Assembly: GCA_002407675.1 (NCBI GenBank)
Contig: DHNW01000009.1
Span: forward strand, 2,587-9,930
Direction: 5' to 3'
Length of the DNA stretch: 7,344 nt
Source: Ruminococcaceae bacterium UBA5406
GTDB lineage: Bacteria > Bacillota > Clostridia > Oscillospirales > Acutalibacteraceae
In this document: one piece after another, positions 1-5,979 of the stretch
Position numbering within the stretch: position 1 is the first letter of the stretch
How the letters are laid out: each line of letters starts with the position of its first letter
Made by a program: the position numbers and the translations under genes
The notes under the pieces: model-generated
Databases searched by the model: none
The model's input: only the letters and a program-made list of their open reading frames with translations
What the model was told of the DNA's origin: nothing

Positions 1-33
1 TCACCCTTGGCTTGACGGTTACTATACTTTGTA

Positions 34-882
34 TTGATTATCGTATTTATTGCTACGCTATACCCTTTTTATTATTCTGTCATTATCTCATTCAATGAGG
101 GAATCGATGCGTCCAGAGGAGGGATTTTTTTCTGGCCGCGTAAATTCACATTGGAGAATTATAAAGCTGTGTTTTCCAATGAAGATCTTTTAGGAGGGTT
201 TGCCGTCACAATCGCGAGAACTCTGATCGGTACGGTTACCGGTTTGTTTTTTACCGGATTGTTTGCTTATAGCTTGGCACATAAAGACTTAATGTATAAG
301 CGGGTTTATATTGCCTTAATGATTTTCTCTATGTATTTTTCGGGAGGGCTGATACCTTTTTTTATATTGATCAAGAATCTTGGATTGTTTAACTCTTTTT
401 GGGTATATATTATACCGAATTTATTAAGCTCTTTTAATACGATGATCATGATGAGCTTCTTTCGAGACATTCCGGCATCTCTTGAGGAATCCGCTAAAAT
501 TGATGGAGCAAACGATTTGGTGATCTTTTTTAGAATAATATTTCCGATATCGTTGCCGGTTTTTGCGACGATAGCTTTATTCATTGGAGTAGGACATTGG
601 AATAATTGGTTCGACGCGGCTTATTATGTAACGGACAAAAAATTAAAGACGGTAGCATTTATGCTTATGGAGCTAATTAATCAGGCTAATCTGACGGCTG
701 TCCAGGCAGGCGCCTCAACTGCCAGTGTTGAAAGAAGCGCTACGTATGCCGCACAGACATTTACGGCTGAAACGATCCGTATGTCTACTATGGTTGTTGT
801 GACCGTGCCTATTATTTGTGCCTATCCGTTCCTTCAGAAGTACTTTGTAAAGGGAATTATGATTGGATCAATTAAGGGGTGA
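34..882 (+). CDS. Carbohydrate ABC transporter permease, LplC/YtcP type (N-terminus disturbed)
   Basis: Inner-membrane permease subunit of a binding-protein-dependent ABC importer for sugars or oligosaccharides. Hydrophobic segments are visible near residues 1-20, 62-82, 92-113, 122-142, 171-190 and 251-268. The EAA loop that docks the ATPase is at about 150-160 (EESAKIDGAN followed by an FFRIIFPISLP stretch). The C-terminal FVKGIMIGSIKG ending is typical of the LplC/YtcP branch. At 282 residues it lacks the usual short N-terminal stretch before the first membrane helix. The frame is closed by TGA at 13-15, and the TTG at 34 has no convincing ribosome binding site. The frame one base over (from position 3) reads TLGLTVTILCI, a plausible missing half of helix 1, so a single-base frameshift near 33-37 is possible. 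Partner permease, binding protein and ATPase are not in the window. The family call is firm; the start is not. Confidence 0.9.
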   Translation: MIIVFIATLYPFYYSVIISFNEGIDASRGGIFFWPRKFTLENYKAVFSNEDLLGGFAVTIARTLIGTVTGLFFTGLFAYSLAHKDLMYKRVYIALMIFSMYFSGGLIPFFILIKNLGLFNSFWVYIIPNLLSSFNTMIMMSFFRDIPASLEESAKIDGANDLVIFFRIIFPISLPVFATIALFIGVGHWNNWFDAAYYVTDKKLKTVAFMLMELINQANLTAVQAGASTASVERSATYAAQTFTAETIRMSTMVVVTVPIICAYPFLQKYFVKGIMIGSIKG

Positions 883-902
883 CTGCAAAAGAGCAGGTAG
901 TT

Positions 903-946
903 TACCGGGCTGAAAAGGTCCGATAAGCCACCGGTATTGAGTTTTT
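903..946 (+). terminator. Possible rho-independent terminator after the permease
   Basis: An imperfect stem pairs 903-911 with 926-936 (TACCG with CGGTA and GGCT with AGCC, with a two-base bulge). A short T-run at 942-946 follows, separated by five bases. It lies 20 bases after the permease stop, where an operon end is expected. The stem is modest and the T-run is short and offset. Confidence 0.4.
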
Positions 947-979
947 GGTGTATTAGTCAGCCATACAATTAATGTTTAC

Positions 980-1009
980 TCTGGCGGAGAGACCTAAACC
1001 TCTGCCAGA
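980..1009 (-). other. Hairpin overlapping the nrdG stop codon
   Basis: A 10-bp stem (980-989 with 1000-1009, one G-T pair) encloses a 10-base loop that contains the nrdG stop codon (994-996). It may act at the 3' end of the nrdG transcript. No T-run follows on the minus strand, so it is not a standard intrinsic terminator and may only protect the mRNA end. Confidence 0.4.
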
Positions 1010-1560
1010 ACCACCCTTCCGGAACGCCCGGTTTGCCTCATATCGATGATCCGCTGATTGGAAGAGCCCCGGAACAGCAACTGGTAGCTCTTTTTTTCCT
1101 GCATAAAGGGTCCGTCGATCAGAATATCCGCCACATCCAGCAGCTCACCCCATTCGGGGCGGATATCGGCATATCGGAGGATTTCCTCATAGGTATAACC
1201 GGTATAGACGAAGACGTTTCGATCCTGATGCAACGCTTTCACCCTCCGGGCAAGCCCCGCGAAGGCGGACGCCTGCTCAAAGGGTTCTCCGCCGCTGAAG
1301 GTTATGCCGTCCAGCAGCGGTTTTTTTTCTATTTCCTGAAGGATATCGCCGATCTTCATCAGGTTTCCCCCGTCAAAGGAGTGGGTCTGGGGATTATGGC
1401 ATCCCGGGCAGTGATGCCCGCAGCCCTGGGCGAATACCACATACCGGATCCCGGGCCCGTCCACAATGGATTCCCCGATTACCCCTGCGATTCGTAATTT
1501 AGTCGGCGATGAAGTTTTTCGGATGCCTTTTTTGTCATTTACTATGGTCTCTACCGGCAT
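994..1560 (-). CDS. nrdG: Anaerobic ribonucleotide reductase activating protein (radical SAM)
   Basis: Radical SAM activase that uses a [4Fe-4S] cluster and S-adenosylmethionine to place the glycyl radical on NrdD for anaerobic dNTP synthesis. The cluster motif CxxxCxxC is at residues 47-54 (CGHHCPGC), inside VVFAQGCGHHCPGCHNPQTH, and the SAM-contacting GGEP is at 90-93. At 188 residues it is slightly longer than usual because about 21 residues precede the conserved LRIAGV start. The ATG at 1560 is still preferred, since AAAGGAG (1571-1577 on the minus strand) sits 10 bases upstream and no better internal start exists. It follows nrdD on the same strand after a 120-base gap (1561-1680) in which no gene was seen. 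The frame is intact, unlike that of its substrate gene. Family and partner assignment are secure. Confidence 0.95.
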   Translation of the reverse strand: MPVETIVNDKKGIRKTSSPTKLRIAGVIGESIVDGPGIRYVVFAQGCGHHCPGCHNPQTHSFDGGNLMKIGDILQEIEKKPLLDGITFSGGEPFEQASAFAGLARRVKALHQDRNVFVYTGYTYEEILRYADIRPEWGELLDVADILIDGPFMQEKKSYQLLFRGSSNQRIIDMRQTGRSGRVVLAEV

Positions 1561-1680
1561 ATTGCTTTTACTCCTTTTTCATTTATAGAAAGGCTGTTTA
1601 TTGATTCACCTGCAACAAGTTCTGTCGCTGCTATTTGCTTTCGTGGCTGCAGCGGATAAGTTTTTGCGGCAAAAGCTCGA

Positions 1681-3886
1681 TTAAACCTGTACCCTTTCCT
1701 TTGCTTGCGGCATATGCAAGCTGCCGGTGGAATGCCGGACCCGGCCCCTTACCTCCGCTTTTTTGGCGTCGTTGAAGCGGTCCAGGGTCCCCACCAGATA
1801 TCCGGTGATCCTCCGGATCCGCTCGAATGGCACATCGCCTTCCTCCCGGCCGCAGGCGGGGCAGGTATCATCGATAATCCCCGTATACCCGCAGACCGTA
1901 TCCCGATCCACCGGATGGTTTATGGATCCGTAGCCGATCCCGGCTTCCTTCATTGCCCGGATGATCTTTTCAAATGCCGTGAGGTTTTTCAGCGGATCCC
2001 CGTCCAGCTCCACATAAGTAATGTGCCCGGCGTTGGTAAGCTCGTGATACGGGGCTTCCAGCCGAATCTTGTCAAACGCGCTGATTTCATAATAGACCGG
2101 GATATGAAAGCTGTTTGTGTAATATTCCCGATCCGTGACGCCCGGTATGGAGCCGAAAATCTCCCGGTCCATTTTGACAAACCGGCCCGACAGTCCCTCC
2201 GCGGGGGTCGCCAGCAGCGTGTAGTTCATCCGGCGGGCTTTGCTTGCCTCATCCATGCGCCGGCGCATATGCCCGATGATTCGGAGGCCCAGCTCCTGCG
2301 CCTCCTCCGTTTCCCCGTGGTGCGCGCCCGTCAGAGCCTTCAGGCATTCGGCCAGACCGATGAATCCCATGGAGAGCGTGCCGTGCCGGAGGACTTCCCG
2401 GACTTCGTCTTCCTGCCCCAGCTTGTCCGAATCCAGCCAAATGCCCTGCTCCATCAGGAACGGATAGTTCTTTACCTTTTACCTCGCCTGGATCTCATAG
2501 CGTTCCCAAAGCTGATCGATCACCAGATCGATGACCCGGTCCAACTCTTCTCAAAACCCGGCGGTGTCCTTCGCGTTTTTCAATCCCAGCCTCGGAAGAT
2601 TCACAGACGTAAAGCTTAAGTTTCCCCTTCCGGAAACTACTTTCCGGGAAGGATTGTAAACATTGCCGATGACCCGGGTCCGGCAGCCTATATAGGCGAC
2701 TTCCGTATCGGGATCGCCGGGCTTATAGTATTTCAGGTTATAGGGAGCGTCCAGGAAAGAGAAGTTGGGGAAGAGCCTTTTCGCGCTGACTTTGCAGGCC
2801 AGCCGGAACAAATCGTAATTGGGCTCACCCGGATGATAATTGACCCCTTCCTTCACTTTGAAGATATGGATGGGGAATATGGGGGTTTCTCCGTTTCCCA
2901 GACCCGCTTCTGTTGCCAGCAGCAGGTTTTTGACCACCATTCTCCCTTCAGGGGAGGTATCCGTCCCGTAATTGAGGGAGCTGAAAGGAATCTGGGTGCC
3001 TGCCCTGCTGTGCATGGTATTGAGGTTATGAACCAAGGCTTCCATGGTCTGAAAGGTATTTCGGTCGTTTCCTTTTTGACGCTTTTTTCCGCGAATGCCT
3101 GAATCCTGTTACCCGTCTGTTCGTCGGGAAGAATACGGTTCAACAGCTCCTTTTCCGCTTCCTGATAGTGATTGGTATTCTTCAGGGAGGGCACAAGGCG
3201 ATGTTCCTCCCGAACGGTCCCGATGATCCGGAGGGCCTGTTCCGCCGCGTCTTCCCGATCCGCAAGGAGTTCCAGGGCCTTGGCCAGATTCTGCCGGTAA
3301 AGTTTTGTATAGGTTTTGGCAACGCCGGAAGCCATTCCGTAATCGAAATTGGGAATACTCTGCCCCCCGTGCTGGTCGTTCTGGTTGGACTGGATGGCGA
3401 TGCAGGCAAGGGTCGCATAGCTCTGGATATCCTGTGGTTCCCGGAGATGCCCGTGGCCGGTGGAAAAACCATGCCGGAACAGTTTTTCGATGTCGATCTG
3501 GCAGCAGGTGGTGGTCAGGGTCAGAAAGTCCATATCGTGGATATGGATGTCGCCGTTCCTGTGGGCCTCGGAATGCTCCGGCTTCAATATGTACAGGCTG
3601 TTGAACTGCTTTGCCCCCTCCGAGCCGTATTTCAGCATGGTCCCCATGGCGGTATCCCGTTGATGTTTGCGTTCTCCCGTTTCAGATCGTTGTCCCTGGC
3701 ATCCTGAAAGGTCAGTCCCTCATATATTTTCATCAGCCGGGTATTCATTTCCCGGACGCGGGTCCGCTCCGCCCGGTAGAGGATAAATTCCTTGGTCGTC
3801 CGGGCATGGCCGGACTCGATAAGTATCTTTTCCACGGCATCCTGGATCTCTTCCACGGCGGGGGTCCTCTTGTTGTAGTGCTTCAT
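1681..3886 (-). pseudogene. nrdD: Anaerobic ribonucleoside-triphosphate reductase, broken
   Basis: Class III reductase that converts NTPs to dNTPs by glycyl-radical chemistry. The homology is continuous but spread over different frames. Segment 1 (3886 to about 3658) holds the second half of the ATP cone (AVEEIQDAVEKILIESGHA). Segment 2 (to about 3060) holds GDIHIHDMDF and NQNDQHGGQSIPNFDYG. Segment 3 has NTMHSRAG, YGTDTSPEGRM and GCRTRV, the last carrying the cysteine expected to be the thiyl radical. The last segment has the zinc-site remnant CPACG and the glycyl-radical loop RITGYLVG. The lesions are one missing base near 3656-3658 (NG[D]TAMG), one missing base near 3059-3060 (TTE[D]TFQ), an in-frame TGA at 2551-2553 and an in-frame TAA at 2479-2481. 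Joined, it gives about 735 residues. Family members I recall are nearer 780-790, and the missing part is the N-terminal half of the ATP cone. The start at 3886 has only a weak AGAAGA upstream. It is either true decay or a mix of decay and sequencing error. Confidence 0.92.
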
Positions 3887-3959
3887 TTTAAATTCTTCTA
3901 AATCAGCAAACAAACAGCAAATTGTGTTCTGTTTGCTTAGTACATAACAGATATTTGTA

Positions 3960-3983
3960 TGCCGTAATATACGGCACTTTTTT
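3960..3983 (+). terminator. Compact hairpin with T-run (terminator-like)
   Basis: A perfect 7-bp stem TGCCGTA/TACGGCA (3960-3966 with 3970-3976), a 3-base loop, then C and six T (3978-3983). In form it is a small intrinsic terminator on the plus strand, yet no plus-strand gene lies upstream because nrdD runs the other way. It may be left from a rearranged neighbour, or be an operator or leader structure upstream of nrdD. Confidence 0.4.
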
Positions 3984-3994
3984 ATCAGTAAGTA

Positions 3995-4024
3995 TTGACC
4001 GATGTACATAATATACCATATAGT
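3995..4024 (+). promoter_or_regulatory. Possible sigma-A promoter toward the chimeric sigma ORF
   Basis: TTGACC (3995-4000) and TATAGT (4019-4024) are spaced by 18 bases, a passable sigma-A promoter pointing at the ORF at 4160. A transcript from here would cross the hairpin cluster at 4038-4154. The surrounding A+T-rich sequence makes chance matches likely. Confidence 0.3.
3999..4009 (+). repeat. Direct repeat copy 1 (CCGATGTACAT)
   Basis: An 11-bp sequence repeated exactly at 4135-4145. The two copies bracket the hairpin-rich stretch between nrdD and the chimeric ORF. It may mark a rearrangement boundary or be part of an insertion-element end. Confidence 0.55.
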
Positions 4025-4037
4025 TAATGGGTATATA

Positions 4038-4087
4038 AAAAGAGAGAAAGAGTATACGCCCACAACAGCTGCCTCTTTCTCTCTTTT
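4038..4087. repeat. Perfect 15-bp inverted repeat, purine/pyrimidine arms
   Basis: AAAAGAGAGAAAGAG at 4038-4052 is the exact reverse complement of 4073-4087, with a 20-base spacer. As RNA it forms a strong hairpin. On the minus strand the second arm ends in a T-run and runs into A+T-rich sequence, so it could stop transcripts in that direction. The function is unknown. Confidence 0.7.
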
Positions 4088-4090
4088 GCA

Positions 4091-4113
4091 CCATGCAGCC
4101 TTAAGGAGCATGG
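4091..4113. repeat. Small inverted repeat CCATGC/GCATGG
   Basis: A 6-bp inverted repeat (4091-4096 with 4108-4113) encloses the small palindrome CCTTAAGG. It is one of four consecutive hairpins before the chimeric ORF and has little meaning alone. Confidence 0.4.
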
Positions 4114-4119
4114 ATCAAC

Positions 4120-4137
4120 CGGGGGGATAACCCCCCG
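4120..4137. repeat. G6/C6 hairpin near the insertion-element end
   Basis: CGGGGGG-ATAA-CCCCCCG forms a perfect 7-bp G-C hairpin with a 4-base loop, immediately followed by the second direct repeat and the palindrome TGTAC/GTACA (4139-4154). Its position just ahead of a DUF6431-like coding start suggests the terminal region of that element. Many insertion sequences carry such stems to block read-through transcription. That role is inferred. Confidence 0.6.
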
Positions 4138-4145
4138 ATGTACAT
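4135..4145 (+). repeat. Direct repeat copy 2 (CCGATGTACAT)
   Basis: Exact second copy of the 11-mer at 3999-4009. Its end lies inside the TGTAC/GTACA palindrome at 4139-4154, whose loop and arm contain the GAGG (4147-4150) that serves the ATG at 4160. Confidence 0.55.
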
Positions 4146-4159
4146 TGAGGTACACTACT

Positions 4160-4368
4160 ATGATAAGAGGTTTTGGACTGTTTCACAAGCTAAATTTAAA
4201 AAATCTATCTGCTGAGGACCTATTCAACAAATATATGTCTGAATTCAATCCCGGGGAACACAGCTGCCCATGGTGCGATACAAAAGATCCTGATTGGAAA
4301 AAGCATGCAATATATGGCCGCTGGCTGATCTCCTTTGAAAATGGAGCCGTAGTTACATACCGTATTGA
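4160..4368 (+). mobile_element. Remnant of a DUF6431-type insertion element, 5' coding part
   Basis: The first ~69 codons (HKLNLKNLSAEDLFNKYMS, then PGEHSCPWC, then WKKHAIYGRWLISFENG) match my recollection of the N-terminus of DUF6431 proteins, small-zinc-motif transposon proteins common in Clostridia. The CPWC pair at residues 36-39 is retained. The expected following part (RYRCSSCGH and onward) is absent and sigma-factor sequence begins instead. The hairpins at 4091-4154 are probably the element's left end. The boundary near 4365 is approximate. Confidence 0.5.
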
Positions 4369-4645
4369 GAACATCCTGCGGAACTGGTGGCGCAAACGGG
4401 GGAACTTGGAGGATTACGAATTCCTCCAAGGCAAAGGGAATGTTGAAATCGACGAGGTTTTCAGCGTAGTCATGGGCTTGCCTGATAAATACAAGATGGT
4501 TATCTATCTCTATTATTATGAAGGCTACGACAGCGTCGAGATTGCCAAGATTCTCGAAAAACCGCAATCCACAATCCGCAATTACCTCAGCGAGGCGCGC
4601 CGCATCCTCCGGGAAAGGTTAGGTGGTAACTTCTATGAAGAATAG
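4160..4645 (+). CDS. Chimeric ORF: DUF6431-like N-terminus fused to sigma-70 region 4
   Basis: 161 codons from the ATG at 4160, preceded by GAGG with 9 bases spacing; a TTG at 4145 in the same frame is less likely. Residues 1-69 resemble a DUF6431 transposon protein (CPWC at 36-39). From about residue 74 (NWWRKRGNLEDYEF) it reads as the C-terminal half of an ECF-like sigma factor, with region 4 at about 98-152 (DEVFSVVMGLPDKYKMVIYL) and its helix-turn-helix at about 124-148 (DSVEIAKILEKPQSTIRNYL), which would contact the -35 element. Region 2, needed for core binding and -10 recognition, is absent, so it is unlikely to work as a normal sigma factor. The frame is open throughout. Its stop overlaps the start of the anti-sigma gene, so translation here may still couple to that gene. 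It may alternatively be simply a dead fusion. Confidence 0.8.
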   Translation: MIRGFGLFHKLNLKNLSAEDLFNKYMSEFNPGEHSCPWCDTKDPDWKKHAIYGRWLISFENGAVVTYRIENILRNWWRKRGNLEDYEFLQGKGNVEIDEVFSVVMGLPDKYKMVIYLYYYEGYDSVEIAKILEKPQSTIRNYLSEARRILRERLGGNFYEE

Positions 4646-5396
4646 ACGAATCATTGACTCTTGGAACAAGATTGAACCGGACAGCACCGCCGATGAGCGA
4701 ATGCTTTCCGCAATCCTCGCCCGTAACCATTCGGGCAAATCTGAAAGGAAAAAGGTGTATCATATGAATAAAACATTGAAGCGGCTCGCACCCATAGCGG
4801 CTTGTTTCGTGGTGGTTGTTGCGATAGTCGGCGTTTTTGGCAATAATGCCGGGTGGTTCGGCGGTAAAACGCTTGTTTCTGATTTGGGTGACAGCGGAAC
4901 GCTGAACTTCTACAAAGCCGACAGCGTAGGCGGAGCGGCAAGTTTCTCTTGGAACGCTGATTGGGGCGACCATATTGACCGTGACCTTACCGCAGATAAA
5001 AGCAAGGTATTGTTTGGAGAACTGAACGCAACCGGTTATGCGACATTCCGTTCGACAGATAACGCCCTTGTACACTTTGAGGGCAAGACTGGAGAAACGA
5101 AAATAATCCTCTCCGCGACCGACACACCCGTGACCGACACAGTAGTCAAAGGCAATGAGGAAGTATCCGAAATCAACGGCATACCCGTCAAGGCGGGCTA
5201 CTTTGTAACTGATGCAAATAGCAAAGACATTAAAAATATCATTTGCTTTGCTGATTTTGACGTTCCCGGCGCGACCATCTACGTTGAACGGGGTGGTGCC
5301 GAATCTGACAGCGAGGTCCTCTGCGATGAAATCGGCGGCGTTGTTGAGCAGCTTACAAAGAGCCCGCCAGATATTACACAAATAACCGCAGATTAA
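4635..5396 (+). CDS. Membrane-anchored protein, probable anti-sigma factor
   Basis: 253 residues from ATG 4635, chosen over the GTG at 4623 because AGGTGG (4621-4626) lies 8 bases upstream and the overlap of 11 bases with the sigma ORF is typical of sigma/anti-sigma pairs. A basic cytoplasmic N-terminus (about 1-50, KNRRIIDSWNKIEPDSTADERML) is followed by one membrane helix at about 51-69 (LAPIAACFVVVVAIVGVFG) and a ~180-residue exported domain of beta-rich look (DLGDSGTLNFYKAD, AGYFVTDANSK). This N-in, single-helix, sensor-out plan and the gene order suggest that it holds a sigma factor at the membrane, but no classical zinc-type HxxxCxxC anti-sigma motif is present. The partner next door has lost region 2, so its target may be gone or encoded elsewhere. 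The exported domain is not one I can name. Confidence 0.8.
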   Translation: MKNRRIIDSWNKIEPDSTADERMLSAILARNHSGKSERKKVYHMNKTLKRLAPIAACFVVVVAIVGVFGNNAGWFGGKTLVSDLGDSGTLNFYKADSVGGAASFSWNADWGDHIDRDLTADKSKVLFGELNATGYATFRSTDNALVHFEGKTGETKIILSATDTPVTDTVVKGNEEVSEINGIPVKAGYFVTDANSKDIKNIICFADFDVPGATIYVERGGAESDSEVLCDEIGGVVEQLTKSPPDITQITAD

Positions 5397-5404
5397 AAAC
5401 CAAA

Positions 5405-5447
5405 AAACAAGGCGACCTATGCCAAATTCACATGGAGCGCCTTGTTT
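5405..5447. terminator. Bidirectional rho-independent terminator
   Basis: AAACAAGGCG (5405-5414) pairs perfectly with CGCCTTGTTT (5438-5447) over 10 bp, with a 23-base loop. It ends the anti-sigma gene (stop 5394-5396) on the plus strand and the recombinase remnant (stop 5457-5459) on the minus strand. The T-rich tail is much better on the minus strand (T-runs past 5405), so the element probably came with the recombinase. Confidence 0.75.
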
Positions 5448-5456
5448 ATTTTGCCC

Positions 5457-5650
5457 TTATTCTACCACATCCACCGTCACGCCGGACTTGAATTCTACGG
5501 TGAATTTTCCCTCGAAGACGGTAACCTTTTCAATGAGCCGCCGTATAAGCGCCGCATCGTATTCGGTAATGTCGGTGGGCTGTTTCTGCAGGAATGTGCT
5601 CATATCGGCTATTGCTTGGAGATGTGTCAGTCGTTTAGAGGAAAAGGCTC
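5457..5650 (-). pseudogene. C-terminal fragment of a serine recombinase
   Basis: Reading the minus strand to the TAA at 5457-5459 gives RLTHLQAIADMSTFL, then QKQPTDITEYDAALIRRLIE, then KVTVFEGKFTVEFKSGVTVD, VVE and stop. This is the typical tail of the large serine recombinases (resolvase/invertase family with Recombinase and zinc-ribbon domains) that move Firmicute integrative elements. Only about 65 codons remain. The catalytic N-terminal domain, the DNA-binding domains and any start with a ribosome binding site are missing. Its own terminator follows at 5405-5447. The upstream edge near 5650 abuts another recombinase fragment in opposite orientation. The tail match is strong by pattern; the exact family is not resolved. 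Confidence 0.75.
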
Positions 5651-5653
5651 TGA

Positions 5654-5755
5654 ATGTACGGCACCTACCATAAACGAGGAAACAGGGTTACGGTGCATGG
5701 TGACAGAATTGAGGTGGAATTTAAGTCAAGTATTACAATAGATATAGAAAATTAG
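5654..5755 (+). pseudogene. C-terminal fragment of a second serine recombinase
   Basis: 33 codons ending in TAG at 5753-5755 read MYGTYHKRGN, then RVTVHGDRIEVEFKSSITID and IEN. From NRVTV onward this aligns with the tail of the neighbouring minus-strand fragment (KVTVFEGKFTVEFKSGVTVD) but differs at many positions, so it derives from a different recombinase and is not a recent duplicate. A TGA directly precedes position 5654 and no ribosome binding site is visible. The first ten residues may not be homologous. A strong terminator follows at 5767. Confidence 0.6.
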
Positions 5756-5766
5756 ATATAAGACTT

Positions 5767-5813
5767 GCCGCTGATTAAGGGAAACAGCTCTTGATTGGCG
5801 GCTTTTCGTTTTT
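5767..5813 (+). terminator. Strong rho-independent terminator
   Basis: A 13-bp stem (5767-5779 with 5790-5802, three G-T pairs: GCCGCTGATTAAG with CTTGATTGGCGGC) has a 10-base loop and is followed by TTTTCGTTTTT. It lies 11 bases after the recombinase fragment stop at 5755 and isolates the operon to the right from upstream transcription. Confidence 0.85.
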
Positions 5814-5818
5814 ATAAT
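5791..5818 (+). promoter_or_regulatory. Candidate promoter for the GIY-YIG/AAA+ operon
   Basis: TTGATT (5791-5796) and a consensus TATAAT (5813-5818) are separated by 16 bases. It overlaps the descending arm and T-tract of the terminator, so it would start just after upstream transcripts end. It implies a leader of about 155 bases before the ATG at 5980. In 5819-5967 I see no gene or clear riboswitch. A TATACT at 5956-5961 lacks a -35 box and lies too close to the ribosome binding site. Confidence 0.45.
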
Positions 5819-5979
5819 GCTTATGTCATACAGGAAATTGAAAAAACTTAACGGCAAGTTGCACAAGCTACTATTTTTATAAAATACTGTCTATTGGATA
5901 ATTCTACATTCGTATGGTCTACGGAGCGTGGATTATATTTTGAGATACATTGTTTTATACTAGAGTCGAGGTGAAAACA

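Noticed and set aside
2551..2553. TGA in nrdD as a selenocysteine codon
   Set aside because: The position is not a known catalytic site, a TAA follows 24 codons later, and two frameshifts are present, so inactivation is simpler.
1705..2619. Long plus-strand open frame opposite nrdD
   Set aside because: It is antisense to clear NrdD sequence, its translation shows no family pattern, and the G+C-rich coding strand explains the open frame. The same applies to plus-strand frames at 1033-1497 and 2833-3901.
3656..3658. Programmed frameshift in nrdD
   Set aside because: No slippery heptamer with downstream structure is evident, and a second frameshift plus two stops make programmed decoding implausible.
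3887..4111. N-terminal extension of nrdD up to an ATG at 4111
   Set aside because: The added residues do not resemble an ATP cone or any known domain, and they run through the inverted-repeat cluster.
4587..5381. 264-codon minus-strand frame opposite the anti-sigma gene
   Set aside because: The plus-strand frame has a ribosome binding site, a membrane helix and sigma/anti-sigma overlap; the minus frame has no recognisable features.
5419..5741. Plus-strand open frames over the recombinase debris
   Set aside because: They are antisense to the minus-strand recombinase tail, and their translations show no family pattern.
5763..5859. 8-bp inverted repeat ACTTGCCG/CGGCAAGT flanking the promoter region
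   Set aside because: It is short, distant and overlaps the terminator stem; an attachment-site role cannot be supported.
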